From Bacteroidaceae bacterium (GTDB taxonomy: Bacteria; Bacteroidota; Bacteroidia; Bacteroidales; Bacteroidaceae): a DNA stretch of 64,000 nucleotides. Location of the stretch: contig JAGCDQ010000076.1 in NCBI GenBank assembly GCA_017651245.1, forward strand, positions 1-64,000. The letters run 5' to 3'. The notes under the pieces were generated by a model that ran no database searches, was not told where the DNA came from, and worked only from the letters and a program-made list of their open reading frames with translations. Numbering within the stretch: the stretch's first letter is position 1; each line of letters begins with the position of its first letter. The position numbers and the translations under genes are program-made. Of the stretch, positions 17,264 through 26,356 are shown in pieces.

Positions 17264-18022
17264 ATGATAAGCAAGAACAGAATCAAGTATGTGCGTTCGC
17301 TGGAGATGAAGAAATATCGGAAGGCGGAAGGCGTGTTCGTGGCAGAGGGTCACAAATTGGTAGGCGATTTGCTCGGGGCGTTCCAGCCGGTGTATGTGGC
17401 GGCAACGCAGGAGTGGATGGACGGTCATGCCCATGAACTCAAGGGAGTGGAGATGGACATCGTGACCGACGAGGAACTGAGACGCGTGAGCCTGATGGAA
17501 ACCCCTCAGCAAGTGCTGGCTGTATTCCGTCAGCGCATTGATGAGGTGGACGTGAACAGGGTGGTGGGCAAACAGCTTTGCCTCGCACTTGACGATGTGC
17601 AGAACCCTGGCAATGTAGGCACCATCATCCGCTTGGCTGACTGGTTCGGCATCGAGCACATCTTCTGTTCCCGCGGATGTGCCGACCTCTACAATCCCAA
17701 GACCGTGCAGGCGACGATGGGTGCGATGGCACGAGTGCAAGTGCATGAAGTGGACTTGCCCCAGATGCTTTCATTACTGCCTGATGATGTTCCCGTCTAT
17801 GGCACCTTCCTCGATGGCGAGAATCTTTATGGCAAATCCTTGGAGAACCGAGGCATCATTGTCATGGGTAACGAAGGTAAGGGAGTCTCAGCTGATGTCG
17901 AAGCTCATGTTACCGAGCGCCTCTATATTCCTAACTATCCCGCAGGTCGCGAAACCTCCGAATCGCTCAACGTTGCCATCGCCACTGCCATCGTTTGTGC
18001 CGAGTTCCGCAGGAGGGGATAG
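17264..18022 (+). CDS. TrmH/SpoU-family RNA 2'-O-ribose methyltransferase
   Basis: The 252-residue protein has the N-terminal substrate-binding region (ISKNRIKYVRSLEMKKYRKAEGVFVAEGHKLV) and a SPOUT domain with its three motifs: DDVQNPGNVGTIIRLADWFG (motif 1), IIVMGNEGKGVS (motif 2), and LYIPNYPAGRETSESLNVAIA (motif 3, knot and SAM site). It methylates rRNA or tRNA; the exact target cannot be read. I prefer this ATG at 17264 because family similarity begins at once. The lipoprotein gene follows after about 30 bases. Confidence 0.92.
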   Translation: MISKNRIKYVRSLEMKKYRKAEGVFVAEGHKLVGDLLGAFQPVYVAATQEWMDGHAHELKGVEMDIVTDEELRRVSLMETPQQVLAVFRQRIDEVDVNRVVGKQLCLALDDVQNPGNVGTIIRLADWFGIEHIFCSRGCADLYNPKTVQATMGAMARVQVHEVDLPQMLSLLPDDVPVYGTFLDGENLYGKSLENRGIIVMGNEGKGVSADVEAHVTERLYIPNYPAGRETSESLNVAIATAIVCAEFRRRG

Positions 18023-18055
18023 CGCAGGATTTATTCTGTTCAGGAAAGGATGTCT

Positions 18056-19249
18056 ATGAGAAAAATCAACGTGGCCAAGAAGATGGAGGAGATGAAGAAA
18101 ACGGTCATCCCCATCCATTTCATCCTGTTGCTCTGTCTCGTCATTGGCGGATGTAGTTCCGACCATGAGACAAACGACGCGGATGTCATTGCAGCAGATG
18201 TCACGTACACGCCGTTGGCGGAATACCAAACAGCAGAGGTCGTGCTTGTGCACACACCTGGTGATGAGAATGAAGGTTCTTATGGGAGGAATAAAAGATT
18301 TGATGTCAACGGCATGAGGGAGGAGCATCTTGCGTTCATCCAATCTTTGGAGACTCATCACATCAAGGTGTATGAGCTGACCGATATATTGAAGGAAGTT
18401 CCTATTGAGAAGTTGCAAGCAGTTGCCCGACTGCTTTCCGCGAAGGACATCAGTCAGATGAACAAAGAACAATTGATTCATCACATTCTTGTTACGCCTC
18501 CCATGAAAGGCATCTACTTCACCCGCGACCAGAGCATCACCACGCCCAGAGGTCATGTGATAGGCAAGATGAAGCTTGCACATCGTAAATATGAACCCGA
18601 ATTGATTGAGCTGTGTTATGAACAGTTAGGGCGCAAGGTTGCCTATAAGATTCAGGGAGAAGATGCCTGTCTGGAGGGTGGCGATTACCTTCCGTTCAAC
18701 ACCCTCTCATTCATCGGCGAAGGATTGCGGACGAATCGCCATGCCATCGAAGAACTTCTGGATGCGGATGCCATCGGACATGACACCCTTGTTGTGGTGA
18801 AAGATGCTTTACGCAACACCGCACAGATGCACCTGGACACTTACTTCAACATCATCGACCATGATTTGGTCACCCTGCCTGCCACAAGACTTCATGCGCA
18901 AGAGGGAGAATCCCATTATTTGGCCATTGACATCTACACCCGCGAACACGGCAAGCGGTATTATCACCAAACCACCACCAATGGGAGCCTTGTGCAATTC
19001 CTTCAGCAAAGAGGAATCAGCTTCATCCCCATCAGCGACGAAGACGAGGATAACTTTGGCAGTAATTATATCTGCATCTCTCCACGGCACATCATTGCCA
19101 TCGAAGGTCTGTCCGATGATTTCAAGAACAATATGCAGAGTCATGGTGTTCTTGTCGAATTCCTCAAACTGAAAGAACTGACAGAAGGTACAGGCTGTGC
19201 CCACTGCATGACTCAGGTCTTGAACAGGCAACTGAGTGCACCCGATTGA
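18056..19249 (+). CDS. Lipid-anchored arginine-deiminase-like hydrolase
   Basis: Numbering from the ATG at 18050 (399 residues), the protein has a lipobox (VIGGC, then SSDHE), so it should be a membrane lipoprotein outside the cytoplasm. The mature part belongs to the guanidino-modifying (arginine deiminase/amidinotransferase) superfamily: FTRD (157-160), EGGD (209-212), the HLD catalytic His (261) followed by TYF, and a C-terminal nucleophile Cys (about 386) in GCAHCMT. All four catalytic positions appear filled, so an active deiminase or dihydrolase is plausible; peptidylarginine or free arginine are candidate substrates. AGGAAAGG at 18042-18049 suits the second ATG at 18056 best; an ATG at 18092 right before the hydrophobic core is also possible. 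Confidence 0.75.
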   Translation: MRKINVAKKMEEMKKTVIPIHFILLLCLVIGGCSSDHETNDADVIAADVTYTPLAEYQTAEVVLVHTPGDENEGSYGRNKRFDVNGMREEHLAFIQSLETHHIKVYELTDILKEVPIEKLQAVARLLSAKDISQMNKEQLIHHILVTPPMKGIYFTRDQSITTPRGHVIGKMKLAHRKYEPELIELCYEQLGRKVAYKIQGEDACLEGGDYLPFNTLSFIGEGLRTNRHAIEELLDADAIGHDTLVVVKDALRNTAQMHLDTYFNIIDHDLVTLPATRLHAQEGESHYLAIDIYTREHGKRYYHQTTTNGSLVQFLQQRGISFIPISDEDEDNFGSNYICISPRHIIAIEGLSDDFKNNMQSHGVLVEFLKLKELTEGTGCAHCMTQVLNRQLSAPD

Positions 19250-19292
19250 GCAACTGGACACGTCCGATTGACCAATCGAGCCTACTCGACTC

Positions 19293-19523
19293 TTAAAGTG
19301 AGAGTAATGATTGTGTGTTGAGAGCTTCCTCGAACGAAAGAATGAGAGGAGAGTGATAAGCTTTGCGGTCACGGATGATGATGGTGCCGCCAAGCCACTC
19401 GGTCATGGGAAGCTCGCCCTCGAGGGGATAATGGTTGACAAGAAGATGATCAAAGAGTTCCACAACATGATTGCGGAACTCTTTTTCGTTGATATATACT
19501 ATGGATGCTGCCACGCGACGCAT
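19293..19523 (-). CDS. Small uncharacterised protein (76 residues)
   Basis: I start at the ATG at 19523, giving MRRVAASIVYINEKEFRNHV and onward. A longer frame to 19598 exists, but its extra residues are only the translation of the adjacent heptamer repeat (periodic RSKVE units). The protein is soluble, with no motif I recognise; the segment TEWLGGTIIIRDRKAYHSPLIL is beta-rich. It follows the DUF4296 lipoprotein gene on the same strand and may be the last gene of the pyr-ileS-lspA unit. Confidence 0.6.
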   Translation of the reverse strand: MRRVAASIVYINEKEFRNHVVELFDHLLVNHYPLEGELPMTEWLGGTIIIRDRKAYHSPLILSFEEALNTQSLLSL

Positions 19524-19528
19524 AATAA

Positions 19529-19584
19529 CCTTCGACTTTTGACCTTCGACTTTCGACCTTTGACTTTCGACCTTTGACCTTAGA
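19529..19584. repeat. Eight-unit 7-base-period repeat
   Basis: Units alternate between CCTTCGA, CTTTTGA, CTTTCGA, CCTTTGA and CCTTAGA with exact 7-base spacing. The array fills the gap between the DUF4296 gene and the 76-residue ORF. Confidence 0.85.
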
Positions 19585-19594
19585 CCTTCTCCCC

Positions 19595-20551
19595 TCATTG
19601 CTTGCGGCGTCTCGGTCCGATGCTGTTTGGAGTGCGGACAGAAGGTGCTGACTGAATCTTGATATGTTCGCCAGACTGGTTCTGCAAACGTCTTTCCTCA
19701 GGAGTGAGACGACGTTCCACTGGCTTCGGAAGCGTGTCGGTGGCGATGGAGTCAGCCTTCACCGTGTCAGCCACTTCCACATTCTCTGGCTCTTTCTCAT
19801 GCATACGGATGAGGGAGATGTTGTCGATGAGACAAAGGTTTCGGCTCTCCTTCTTGCCTTTGTAATAGAAAAAGCCCGTGATACTCTTGATGTCCTCGTC
19901 TTTGATGGTTTGCAGGGTGAGCTGCTGAGTGCCGTTGTTGTTAATGACACGCGTGGTGCCGATGTGCTTGCCGCTGGCATAGAGCACACTCAGACCTACG
20001 TGCAGGTTGATGTCATAATCTTCTCGTCTCTCCTTGATGAAGATAGGCGAGAGGGTGAGGATGAACTGGTCACGGCGACGGAAACTGGTGTCAGCGTGGA
20101 TGGTGAAGCTCTCCTTGTTGAGCAACTCCTTGTTGCGCAAGGTCAGAAGCTTGGCTGAGTTCCATAGGTTGGTCGTGTCTCCACCTGTGGAGAAGATGGC
20201 CATCATGTCGTTGTTGCCATTCACCAGCTGGATTTCCTCATTCACAGCCGTGTAACGCTCTTTCAGGTTGCTGTAGATTTTGTGCAGATCCTTCGTGTGA
20301 CGATTGTAGTACACGATGGAGGAATCGAATTGCGCTTCCGTGATGCCGTGCTTCTCAAAGACTGCATTCATATAGTCCTGAGCCTTTGCTTCACGCTCCT
20401 CAGCAGGCAGGTCGTTGACGATGCCCTGCATGATGTGGTAGTCATATAGCACATCCTCCATCTTGCCGCGTGAGAGAACATCTTGGGGATGGTTATCGCA
20501 AGCCGCAAAAAGAATCAGAAGCAGAAGGACAAGGGGAAGCGCACGTTTCAT
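19595..20551 (-). CDS. DUF4296 lipoprotein
   Basis: The 318-residue protein has a lipobox signal (LFAAC, Cys about 18). Residues about 30-115 match DUF4296: a DVLYDYHIMQGIVNDL helix, FEKHGITEAQFDSSIVYYNRHTKDLHKIYSNLKERY. A beta-rich middle region and a low-complexity tail (NSIGPRRRKQ) follow. Its start overlaps the lspA stop by 4 bases (ATGA), so the two are translationally coupled. In Bacteroidales this gene habitually follows lspA. Role unknown. Confidence 0.85.
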   Translation of the reverse strand: MKRALPLVLLLLILFAACDNHPQDVLSRGKMEDVLYDYHIMQGIVNDLPAEEREAKAQDYMNAVFEKHGITEAQFDSSIVYYNRHTKDLHKIYSNLKERYTAVNEEIQLVNGNNDMMAIFSTGGDTTNLWNSAKLLTLRNKELLNKESFTIHADTSFRRRDQFILTLSPIFIKERREDYDINLHVGLSVLYASGKHIGTTRVINNNGTQQLTLQTIKDEDIKSITGFFYYKGKKESRNLCLIDNISLIRMHEKEPENVEVADTVKADSIATDTLPKPVERRLTPEERRLQNQSGEHIKIQSAPSVRTPNSIGPRRRKQ

Positions 20552-21168
20552 TTCCTGAGTTGGTATTGGCTGACTAACTTATGATAGAAAAGCAGCAATG
20601 CCACGATGCCGCACGAGATGGCTGCATCGGCAAAGTTGAAGATAGGGGAGAAGAACACACAATGCTGCCCCGAGTAGATAGGCATCCACGTGGGCATATC
20701 CCACTCGACAAGGGGAAAGTAGAACATATCGACCACTCGTCCGTAAAGGAACTCCCCATATCCGTAACCCAATGGTTGAAACTCTGCCACCTGTGGATAA
20801 GGAGGGTTGTTGAAGATGAGTCCGTAGAAGAGGCAATCGATGATGTTGCCTGCCGCCCCTGCCGCAATCAGCGTGAGGCACACGATGTACCCCGTCGGTC
20901 TTCTGCGCTTGATTTCACTATAGATGAACCAGCCAATCAGGCACACTGCCACGATGCGGAAGAGGGTGAGGAAGAGTTTGCCTCCCCACAGTTCCCAACC
21001 GAACGCCATGCCGTTGTTCTCCACAAAGACGAGGCTGAACCAACTGGTGATTTCAATGCGCTCTCCCAGATACATGCCCGTCTTGACACAGACCTTGATG
21101 ATTTGGTCAATGACAAGAACGGCCATGAAAAGGGCGATGGAAAGAATATGCTTGTTCTTTCTGGTCAT
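20548..21168 (-). CDS. lspA: Lipoprotein signal peptidase (signal peptidase II)
   Basis: The 206-residue, four-helix inner-membrane aspartyl protease cleaves prolipoprotein signal peptides. Family blocks: IALFMAVLVIDQIIKVCVKT at the N-terminus, FVENNGMAFGWE, the catalytic-Asp segment GAAGNIIDCLFYG, a second RVVDMFYFPL, and IFNFADAAISCG with the second catalytic Asp. The insert between the two Asp blocks makes it longer than E. coli LspA, usual for Bacteroidetes. Only 3 bases separate it from ileS. Confidence 0.95.
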   Translation of the reverse strand: MTRKNKHILSIALFMAVLVIDQIIKVCVKTGMYLGERIEITSWFSLVFVENNGMAFGWELWGGKLFLTLFRIVAVCLIGWFIYSEIKRRRPTGYIVCLTLIAAGAAGNIIDCLFYGLIFNNPPYPQVAEFQPLGYGYGEFLYGRVVDMFYFPLVEWDMPTWMPIYSGQHCVFFSPIFNFADAAISCGIVALLLFYHKLVSQYQLRK

Positions 21169-21171
21169 GAA

Positions 21172-24100
21172 TCAGTCTTTCTGAACGGTGATGACTGCCT
21201 TGAAGTCGTCAAAGTCAATCGCTTCGCCAGCAGGATTGCCCAGTTCGATGGCGTTGGCAAGCACCTGTGAGGCAATGTTCTCCTTGAAGGATGCGAGCAC
21301 CTCGGCTGTCTCAGGCGTGTCAGTGATGACCACGCGGATGCGGTCGGTGATTTCGAAGCCCTGCGACTTGCGGAGACCCTGAATCTGTTTGATGACCTTG
21401 CGGGCATTACCCTCAGTCTTCAGGGCTGGGGTGATGGTGATGTCGAGTGCCACTGTTGTGGTACCTTCGTTGGCAACGCTCCATCCCGGAATGTCCTGCG
21501 ACATGATATCCACATCAGCCAATTCAATCACGGCATCCTGACCCTCAGCTTGCAAAGTGACCTGTCCATTGGCTTCGAGTTCCGCAATCTGTGCCTGTGA
21601 CATCTCTGTCACTGCATTGCTTACTGCCTTCATCATCTTGCCGAACTTTTTACCCATCACACGGAAGTTGCACTTCACGTTCTTCACCAGCATCGCGCCG
21701 TCCATCAGCTGCAACTCCTTCACGTTCACCTCCTTCATGATGATGTCCTTCATGCGCTCGATGTGACCGCTGAACACAGCATCCGTATCAGGAATAGCAA
21801 TCGACTGCAAAGCCTGAATCACCGGAATCTTCACCTTCTTGCGGATGGACAGTCCCATCGAAGTCACCTTCATGGCATCCTCCATCGCTGCCTCCAGCTC
21901 AGAGTCGATGTAAGCTTCATTGAAGGTTGGGAACTTTGCCAAGTGTACGCTCTTTGCCGTGTCCTTGCCCGTCACCGCGTTCAAGTCGCGGAACAGTTGG
22001 TCGGCATAGAACGGAGAGACAGGAGCAATCAGACGGCTCAACGTGTCGAGACAAGTATAGAGTGTCTGATAAGCCGAGAGTTTGTCGGCAGTCATTTCGC
22101 CACCCCAGAAGCGAGGCTTGTTCAGGCGGATGTACCAGTTAGAAAGGTTATCAATGACGAACGACTGAATCAGACGCACAGCAGGTGTTGGGTCGTAGTC
22201 GTCGAGGTAAGTCTGCACATTCTTCACCAAGGTATTCAGCTCGGACAACAACCATCGATCGAAGTCAGGACGCTCAGCATAAGCAATGTCTGCTTCCTTA
22301 TACTCGAAGCCGTCCACGTTAGCATACATGGTGAAGAATGAATATGCTTGCTGCAACTTGATGAAGAACTGGCTGGTCACTTCCTTCACACCCTCAGGGT
22401 CGAACGAGAGGTTGTCCCAAGGTGAAGAGTTGGTGAGCATGTACCAGCGCACAGCATCTGCACCATAAGTACCGATGCACTCGAATGGGTTGATGACGTT
22501 GCCCAGACGCTTCGACATCTTGATGCCATTCTTGTCGAGCACGAGACCGTTGGAAATCACCGCCTTATAAGCCACAGAGTCGAACACCATTGTGGCGATG
22601 GCATGCAAAGTGAAGAACCATCCGCGTGTCTGGTCAACACCCTCGGCAATAAAGTCGGCAGGGTAGGCGATGCCCTTGTCAATCAGCTCCTTGTTCTCGA
22701 ATGGATAGTGAACCTGAGCGTATGGCATTGCACCTGAGTCGAACCACACGTCGATGAGGTCGAGTTCACGGGTGAGCACATTGCCTTTGTCTGACACCAG
22801 TTTGATGTCATCCACATAAGGACGGTGGAGGTCAATCTTATCGTAATTCTCCTGACTCATGTCGCCAGGCACAAAACCTTTCTCCTTCAATGGGTTCGAA
22901 TCCATCACACCTGCGGCTACAGCCTTCTCAATCTCATTGTAGAGTTCCTCCACAGAGCCGATGCACACTTCCTCGCGAGTGTCGCGGTTGCGCCAGATAG
23001 GCAGAGGGGTACCCCAGTAACGAGAACGTGAGAGGTTCCAGTCGTTGAGGTTTTCCAACCATTTGCCGAAGCGACCTGTACCAGTGCTTTCTGGTTTCCA
23101 CTGAATTGTCTGGTTCAGTTCGAACATGCGGTCTTTCTTTGCTGTCGATTTGATGAACCAAGAGTCGAGAGGGTAGTAGAGCACGGGCTTGTCAGTACGC
23201 CAACAATGAGGATAGTTGTGGACGTGCTTCTCGATCTTGAAGGCTGTTCCCTCCTCCTTCATCTCCAGACAGAGCACCACGTTCAAGTCCATATCCTTGT
23301 TGGCAGCCTTCTCGTCGTACTTGCCACCCTGATTGTATTTTGGGTCGTAAGCGTTCTTCACGAAGTCGCCACTATGCTTCCAGTAACTTTCGTTCACACA
23401 GAGATTTACAAACTCTTCGTTCATGTCGTCCTTCCCGAAGTACTTACCTGTGAAGTCCACCATTGGACGCGTGTCGCCAGCCTTGTCAATGATGAAGAGC
23501 GATGGGATACCTGCATCCTTCGCTACCTTCGCGTCGTCTGCACCAAAGGTGGGAGCGATGTGAACGATACCCGTACCATCCTCTGTGGTCACATAGTCAC
23601 CAGGAATCACACGGAATGCTTCGTTTTCCTTTACCACCACCTTGTTGTTTTCCAATGCGCAAGGCTTCACCCAAGGCATCAACTGCTCGTAATGCAAGCC
23701 TACGAGGTCAGTACCTTTGCCTCTCCAAAGAATCTCAGGCTTTTCGTCTTCACCAAACTGGAAGTAAGCTGACAGACGAGCCTCTGCCATGATGTATATG
23801 GCTTCCTCTTCTGTATATGGATTCTTGCCCTTGATGGCTACATAATCAATCTTAGGACCTACACACAATGCTGTGTTGGAAGGGAGTGTCCAAGGTGTGG
23901 TCGTCCAAGCGAGGATGTAAGTCTCAAGCCCTGCTGGTGTTGCCAAACCTTTCAGTTGATCCAGCACCTTGAACTGTGCTGTCACCGTCGTATCCTTCAC
24001 ATCACGATAGCAACCAGGCTGGTTCAGTTCGTGAGAAGAAAGACCTGTACCCGCTGCTGGAGAATAGGGCTGGATGGTGTAACCCTTGTAGAGCAACCCC

Positions 24101-24606
24101 TTGTTGTAGAGTTGCTTCAAGAGATACCACAGCGTCTCAATGTACTTGTTGTCGTAGGTGATGTAAGGATGCTCCAAATCCACCCAGTAACCCATCTTAT
24201 CGGTGAGTTCTGTCCACTCGTTCGTGTACATCATCACGTTTTTGCGGCAGGCGTCGTTATAATCATCCACGCTGATTTTTTTGCCGATATCCTCCTTCGT
24301 GATGCCCAATGACTTCTCCACACTCAGCTCCACAGGGAGTCCGTGTGTATCCCAGCCAGCCTTACGCTTCACTTGGAAGCCTTGCATCGTCTTATATCTG
24401 AGGAAAGTGTCTTTGATTGTACGTCCCATCACGTGGTGAATGCCCGGATGGCCGTTGGCAGAAGGGGGACCTTCAAAAAAGATGAATTGAGGACAGCCTT
24501 CGCGTTCCTCAATACTCTTGTGGAACATATCTTCCTGGTTCCACTGCTCCAGAACCTCCTTATTCACATCAGAGAGGTTCAGTTTTGCTCGTTCTGTAAA
24601 CTTCAT
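21172..24606 (-). CDS. ileS: Isoleucyl-tRNA synthetase
   Basis: I start at the ATG at 24606 (MKFTERAKLNLSDVNKEVLE, 1144 residues); a longer frame into pyrI is an artefact. The class I catalytic site shows the HIGH variant NGHPGIHHVMGR and the KMSKS variant IKMSKRLGN. The CP1 editing domain lies between (about 200-420), followed by the anticodon-binding region and a long C-terminal extension. Length and the GIHH and KMSKR forms point to the eukaryote-like (type 2) IleRS group, reported to tolerate mupirocin better; that is an inference. It overlaps pyrI by 4 bases (ATGA). Confidence 0.95.
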   Translation of the reverse strand: MKFTERAKLNLSDVNKEVLEQWNQEDMFHKSIEEREGCPQFIFFEGPPSANGHPGIHHVMGRTIKDTFLRYKTMQGFQVKRKAGWDTHGLPVELSVEKSLGITKEDIGKKISVDDYNDACRKNVMMYTNEWTELTDKMGYWVDLEHPYITYDNKYIETLWYLLKQLYNKGLLYKGYTIQPYSPAAGTGLSSHELNQPGCYRDVKDTTVTAQFKVLDQLKGLATPAGLETYILAWTTTPWTLPSNTALCVGPKIDYVAIKGKNPYTEEEAIYIMAEARLSAYFQFGEDEKPEILWRGKGTDLVGLHYEQLMPWVKPCALENNKVVVKENEAFRVIPGDYVTTEDGTGIVHIAPTFGADDAKVAKDAGIPSLFIIDKAGDTRPMVDFTGKYFGKDDMNEEFVNLCVNESYWKHSGDFVKNAYDPKYNQGGKYDEKAANKDMDLNVVLCLEMKEEGTAFKIEKHVHNYPHCWRTDKPVLYYPLDSWFIKSTAKKDRMFELNQTIQWKPESTGTGRFGKWLENLNDWNLSRSRYWGTPLPIWRNRDTREEVCIGSVEELYNEIEKAVAAGVMDSNPLKEKGFVPGDMSQENYDKIDLHRPYVDDIKLVSDKGNVLTRELDLIDVWFDSGAMPYAQVHYPFENKELIDKGIAYPADFIAEGVDQTRGWFFTLHAIATMVFDSVAYKAVISNGLVLDKNGIKMSKRLGNVINPFECIGTYGADAVRWYMLTNSSPWDNLSFDPEGVKEVTSQFFIKLQQAYSFFTMYANVDGFEYKEADIAYAERPDFDRWLLSELNTLVKNVQTYLDDYDPTPAVRLIQSFVIDNLSNWYIRLNKPRFWGGEMTADKLSAYQTLYTCLDTLSRLIAPVSPFYADQLFRDLNAVTGKDTAKSVHLAKFPTFNEAYIDSELEAAMEDAMKVTSMGLSIRKKVKIPVIQALQSIAIPDTDAVFSGHIERMKDIIMKEVNVKELQLMDGAMLVKNVKCNFRVMGKKFGKMMKAVSNAVTEMSQAQIAELEANGQVTLQAEGQDAVIELADVDIMSQDIPGWSVANEGTTTVALDITITPALKTEGNARKVIKQIQGLRKSQGFEITDRIRVVITDTPETAEVLASFKENIASQVLANAIELGNPAGEAIDFDDFKAVITVQKD

Positions 24607-25058
24607 TTCAACTTTATATCTTTCAAATTTTGTTCTTTGCCACAATAACGACATTTCAATGTCTCCTTGTCCATACGGTAGAAGACCGTCTTCATGGGTT
24701 CGTTGTTGGTGATGCACACAGGGTTAGCACACTTCACGATGTTGGTCAGCGTGTCGGGCAACAGCACTTCACGCTTCTCCTTCACCTCGTAGTCCTTGAT
24801 GACCGTCAATCGGATGTTGGGGCACACCACAGCCAGTTTGCTGATTTCAGCTTCTGAGAAGAACTTGCCTGAAATCTTGATGAGTCCTTTCTTGCCCATC
24901 ACCTGACTCTTGAGGTTGTTAGCAATCACCACTTCTTCCTTGAACTTCTCCAAGTCAAGCAGTTGCACAATCGTGAATAGCTTGTCTGTTGGTATGTGGT
25001 CGATGACGGAGCCATTCTCCAACGCCGCCACCATCATGTTTTCCTTATTCTGTTCCAT
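24603..25058 (-). CDS. pyrI: Aspartate carbamoyltransferase regulatory subunit
   Basis: The 151-residue allosteric subunit begins with the nucleotide-binding domain (NGSVIDHIPTDKLFTIVQLL; GLIKISGKFFSEAEISKLAVVCPNIRL) and ends in a zinc domain with four Cys (C-x4-C in VKCANPVCI and C-x2-C in LKCRYCGK). It binds CTP/ATP to tune PyrB. It lies 5 bases after pyrB and overlaps ileS. Confidence 0.96.
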   Translation of the reverse strand: MEQNKENMMVAALENGSVIDHIPTDKLFTIVQLLDLEKFKEEVVIANNLKSQVMGKKGLIKISGKFFSEAEISKLAVVCPNIRLTVIKDYEVKEKREVLLPDTLTNIVKCANPVCITNNEPMKTVFYRMDKETLKCRYCGKEQNLKDIKLK

Positions 25059-25063
25059 CCTTC

Positions 25064-26011
25064 TTAACCAATAATTGTTTGATCCTTTTTAATGTCCTCG
25101 AGAGTGATGCCCAGCACATCACAAATCAATGCCTCACGGGCATACAAACCGTTCTGTGCCTGCTCGAAATAGTAAGCATGCTTGCTTTCATCCACATCAT
25201 ACTCAATCTCGTTCACGCGGGGTAGTGGGTGCAAAATCTTCATGTTCTCCTTGCACTTGCCCAGCATGTTTGCCTTCAAGATGTAGGCATCCTTCACACG
25301 CTCATACTCCATCAAATCCGTGAAACGCTCACGCTGCACACGGGTCATATAAAGGATGTCGGCATCCGCAATCGTGTCTTCTGTGAAGTCCTGCTGCTCG
25401 ATGTACTTGATGTTGTTCTGCTTGCAATAGATCTTGTACTCCTCAGGCATCTCCAGTTCCTTCGGTGCAATGAAATGGAACGTTGGGTTGTACTTGCGCA
25501 TTGACATCAGCAGGGAGTGTACTGTACGGCCATACTTCAAGTCGCCCACCATATAAATGTTCAGGTTTTCCAGCGTTCCCTGTGTCTTGTAGATGGAATA
25601 GAGGTCAAGCATTGTTTGTGATGGGTGCAAGTTCGAGCCGTCACCCGCATTGATGATAGGAATGTTCGTTACTTCGCTTGCATAGAGGGCAGCACCCTCC
25701 AGCTTATGGCGCATCACAATCACGTCAGCGTAGTTGCTCACCATCTTGATCGTGTCCTTCAGCGTCTCACCCTTCGACGAACTCGTCACTTTGGGGTCGG
25801 TGAAGCCAATCACGCGGGCGCCCAGACGGTTTGCCGCCGTCTCAAACGAGAGTCGTGTGCGCGTACTGGGCTCAAAGAACAGCGTGGCGACCACCTTGCC
25901 CTTCAGGATCTGGCGGTTGGGATGAGCCTCAAACTCAGCCGCCATGTCCAGCAGATACTGAATTTTCTCCTTCCCATAGTCAGCAATCGAAACAATGCTT
26001 CTATTTTCCAT
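25064..26011 (-). CDS. pyrB: Aspartate carbamoyltransferase catalytic subunit
   Basis: The 315-residue enzyme makes N-carbamoyl-aspartate in pyrimidine synthesis. The carbamoyl-phosphate loop [13 protein letters not shown], the catalytic K-containing [16 protein letters not shown] loop, [43 protein letters not shown] and [11 protein letters not shown] are all present. It heads the pyrB-pyrI-ileS-lspA run and has its own promoter. Confidence 0.97.
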   Translation of the reverse strand: MENRSIVSIADYGKEKIQYLLDMAAEFEAHPNRQILKGKVVATLFFEPSTRTRLSFETAANRLGARVIGFTDPKVTSSSKGETLKDTIKMVSNYADVIVMRHKLEGAALYASEVTNIPIINAGDGSNLHPSQTMLDLYSIYKTQGTLENLNIYMVGDLKYGRTVHSLLMSMRKYNPTFHFIAPKELEMPEEYKIYCKQNNIKYIEQQDFTEDTIADADILYMTRVQRERFTDLMEYERVKDAYILKANMLGKCKENMKILHPLPRVNEIEYDVDESKHAYYFEQAQNGLYAREALICDVLGITLEDIKKDQTIIG

Positions 26012-26081
26012 ATAGTCGGTTATTTTGTTTTTTGTTGTTCCCTCAAAAATCTTGCCAGCTTACGAGCTGCCAAAAATCATG

Positions 26082-26113
26082 CAAAGGTAGTGCAAATCGA
26101 GCGAAAAACCAAA
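26082..26113 (-). promoter_or_regulatory. Promoter of pyrBI-ileS-lspA
   Basis: On the minus strand, TTTG (26113-26110), a 20-base spacer, and TACCTTTG (26089-26082). The box lies in TTTGCACTACCTTTGCA, the same 17 bases as the promoter at 458-488. The 70-base leader that follows contains a short CAGCT/AGCTG hairpin but no T-run. The rest of the 345-base gap to the LUD gene shows only the LUD promoter. Confidence 0.8.
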
Positions 26114-26268
26114 GAAAAGTTTATTTTTCTTTGTATTTCCGAGATGCAGCCTACTTTCGGCGTCTCCAACGGCGTGAATAAATCAGAAATACGGTGCCTG
26201 TTTTTCGTTTTATTTGTTTCATTGCCACTTGTGGCGATGTTGAGTAAAATTAAATTTTTTCGAATTAT

Positions 26269-26299
26269 TTTGTCGGAAACGGAAGAATATGTATCTTTG
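26269..26299 (+). promoter_or_regulatory. Promoter of the LUD-domain gene
   Basis: TTTG at 26269-26272, a 19-base spacer, TATCTTTG at 26292-26299: a perfect Bacteroidetes promoter 57 bases before the start codon. Confidence 0.8.
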
Positions 26300-26356
26300 C
26301 AAGCGAAATCTTCAGACCTTTACTGAACAACTAATAATCAAATCATAGATAATGAC

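Noticed and set aside
24607..24717. Longer ileS start inside pyrI
   Set aside because: The extra residues have no IleRS similarity and would overlap pyrI by over 100 bases; the ATG at 24606 overlaps pyrI by 4 bases and begins with the family start MKFTERAKLNL.
26012..26082. Pyrimidine attenuator in the pyrB leader
   Set aside because: The leader has only a 5-base-pair hairpin and no T-run or U-rich pause sequence, so there is no evidence for E. coli-like pyrBI attenuation.
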